This document shows, piece after piece, positions 9,374 to 10,340 of a stretch of DNA of 10,340 bases (positions within the stretch are counted from its first letter, which is position 1; each line of letters starts with the position of its first letter). Source of the DNA: Phycisphaerales bacterium (GTDB lineage: Bacteria > Planctomycetota > Phycisphaerae > Phycisphaerales > UBA1924); the NCBI GenBank assembly GCA_007124345.1, contig SLFH01000062.1, positions 1 to 10,340 of the forward strand, written 5' to 3'. The notes under the pieces are model-generated. The model did not search any database. It was not told where the DNA came from and saw only the letters and a list, made by a program, of their open reading frames with translations. The position numbers were made by a program, and so were the translations under genes.

Positions 9374-9675
9374 GGGGGTTGGCACAGGCCACCTTCAACG
9401 TGCCATCACACTGGCATCGTCCCCGCTGAGCTCAGGCCGCGGGTGCCCGGGCTGGTGACCGACCCCATTGGCGCACCGGTCCACAGTTCGTCAATGGACA
9501 CGCCGCAGCGCCTCGGACCCATCCGTGAGGGGCTCGAGACGGCCCTCGCCGCCCGCAGCGAGCACCAGGCGCGTGACCTTCGGCTGGCGTTGAACAGCTT
9601 GTAGTGCCATCGAGGCAGCGTGAACGCCGTCGGGTACGGCAATCCCGTCCCGTTGGTTCGGTTGGGTGTTGGTAA
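9374..9675. other. Spacer between convergent toxin and transposase genes; no convincing gene
   Basis: These 302 bases separate the toxin stop from the transposase stop. In the toxin's frame the sequence stays open for 76 codons after TGA, to TAG 9602-9604. It contains a possible 36-codon ORF (ATG 9494, ends ALNSL) that has no Shine-Dalgarno sequence in front of it. On the minus strand the transposase frame also stays open after its TAG, down to about 9406, but gives a Ser/Arg-rich product typical of an antisense shadow. Neither matches a family I recognise. The wobble positions of the two frames coincide, so high GC alone can keep both open. One end of the insertion sequence should lie within this spacer, probably toward the transposase side. 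I could not define its terminal inverted repeat because the other end is outside the window. Confidence 0.6.
9401..9416 (+). terminator. Weak hairpin just after the toxin stop, possible terminator
   Basis: TGCCA (9401-9405) pairs with TGGCA (9412-9416) around the six-base loop TCACAC, 27 bases after the toxin stop. The stem is only 5 bp and is followed by TCGTCCCC rather than a T-run, so it is not a typical intrinsic terminator. It is listed only because its position suits 3'-end formation of the toxin transcript; it may be chance. Confidence 0.12.
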
Positions 9676-10340
9676 CTACAGGTTCTGGGGTGTCGGCACG
9701 TCCGGGTAGCGCGCCGGCGGCTTCACGCGGAGCGCGTCCAGGACGCGCTTCTGCTCACTCGTCACGGCGTTCGTCTCGCTCACGATCCCGTGCTTCGTGG
9801 CGTGCTGCGCCACCATCAATGGTCGGAAGAGTTTCTTGAGCTGATGCCAGGTCGCTCCGCTGTCGTTCTCGATCACGCGGATCAGCAACAACGCCAACCA
9901 GCACAAGAGGACGTGCGCGCGGATGCGATCCTCGCGCCTGTGATGCACCGGCCGGATATCGACAGTGTGCTTCAAGTCTCGGTTCACGCGCTCGATCTCG
10001 TGAAGCTGCTTGTACCCCAGCGCGATGTCCTCCGTGGAGAGGTGCGGATCGCTGGTCGAGACGAGGAACTTGCCGTCGAGCTTCGCTTCGGTGGCGATCT
10101 TGCCGCGGTTGATGGCGTGCTTCCCGGTCTTCGTCTGGCGCACGTAGCGCCCGTAGGTGGAGTGCGCCCTGAGCGCGCAGGCGGCCTTCGTGTGCGCCTT
10201 GCCCTTCAGGTCCCCGAGTTCGGCGAGGCGCCGTTCGGTCTCGGCGACGATGTCGTCGCGTCGCTCCTTGTCGAAGCGTTCCTGCTCGGGGTTGTGCACG
10301 ATCACGAAGCGCCGCTGCGTGACGCTGCCCTCGTTGATGC
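9676..10340 (-). CDS. DDE transposase, IS4 superfamily (IS1634-like), C-terminal part
   Basis: C-terminal portion of a cut-and-paste DDE transposase that moves an insertion sequence. The stop is TAG at 9678-9676. A GTG at 10305 is not the real start: the frame continues to the right edge and reads INEGSVTQRRFVIVHNPEQ, which resembles the NPEE-like segment inside IS1634-type transposases. About 220 residues are visible, against several hundred in a full-length member, so the N-terminal part with the first catalytic Asp lies outside. The visible part has LDGKFLVSTSD, then GYKQLHEIERVNRDLK, which fits the IS4-superfamily Y-x2-(R)-x3-E-x6-K signature with Leu in place of Arg. The catalytic Glu is encoded at 9991-9993 and the Tyr at 10012-10014. 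Next come IRPVHHRREDRIRAHV and a hydrophobic LLCWLALLLIRVIE helix, both typical of the IS1634 group. It is convergent with the toxin gene. No internal stop was seen, so the element could be active, but completeness cannot be judged. The superfamily call is firm and the IS1634 call probable. Confidence 0.85.
   Translation of the reverse strand, partial: INEGSVTQRRFVIVHNPEQERFDKERRDDIVAETERRLAELGDLKGKAHTKAACALRAHSTYGRYVRQTKTGKHAINRGKIATEAKLDGKFLVSTSDPHLSTEDIALGYKQLHEIERVNRDLKHTVDIRPVHHRREDRIRAHVLLCWLALLLIRVIENDSGATWHQLKKLFRPLMVAQHATKHGIVSETNAVTSEQKRVLDALRVKPPARYPDVPTPQNL
9676..10340 (-). mobile_element. Insertion sequence (IS1634-like), partial at right edge
   Basis: The transposase marks an insertion sequence whose 3' side faces the toxin gene. 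Only the transposase-coding part is given as extent. The true IS end probably falls in the spacer at about 9605-9675, where a small hairpin (GCCGT 9626-9630, ACGGC 9636-9640) and a G/T-rich stretch occur. Neither could be confirmed as a terminal repeat, and no target-site duplication can be checked with one end missing. Confidence 0.6.

Noticed and set aside
9626..9640. Hairpin GCCGT-CGGGT-ACGGC in the spacer
   Set aside because: Five-base stem without a T-run on either strand; not enough for a terminator or an IS end.
9406..9642. Minus-strand ORF of 78 codons after the transposase stop
   Set aside because: It starts with TTG, has no ribosome binding site, and its Ser/Arg-rich product has no recognisable family. 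It is also in frame with the transposase only because the frame happens to stay open.

Overview
This is a high-GC window (about 60% by eye). It is dominated by one giant gene: a TcA-type subunit of an insecticidal/ABC toxin complex (Tc toxin). It has a G/C-rich third codon position throughout, which explains why long antisense reading frames run under it. The organism is probably a high-GC environmental bacterium. A myxobacterium-like or other delta-proteobacterial host fits, but nothing in the window settles the taxon.

Layout. Positions 2-9373 (+) are a single reading frame that enters from the left edge and ends at TGA 9371-9373, giving 3,123 visible codons. An apparent TTG start at 119 is not the true start: the frame is open upstream of it, and those 39 codons complete the first of two peptidoglycan-binding-like repeats. 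Reading on from there, the protein has a beta-rich spacer, a large helical shell with a VRP1/SpvA-type SPAAYL signature, the classic TcA central signatures, a neuraminidase-like beta region, a conserved central core, a Gly/Ala-rich pore-forming segment flanked by long helices, the TcB-binding C-terminal region, and an extra C-terminal tail of about 160 residues.

Positions 9374-9675 are a spacer of 302 bases with no convincing gene. Positions 9676-10340 (-) hold the C-terminal third or so of a DDE transposase of IS4-superfamily/IS1634 type. It is convergent with the toxin, and its N-terminal part lies past the right edge.

How they fit together. The two genes do not form a functional unit. The toxin looks intact through its natural C-terminus, but no TcB/TcC (Rhs-type cocoon) partner gene follows it on this side. 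An insertion sequence lies there instead. The toxin is therefore either an orphan TcA, has its partners upstream of the window or elsewhere, or lost its neighbourhood through IS activity. No RNA gene, CRISPR array, clear promoter or strong terminator was seen.
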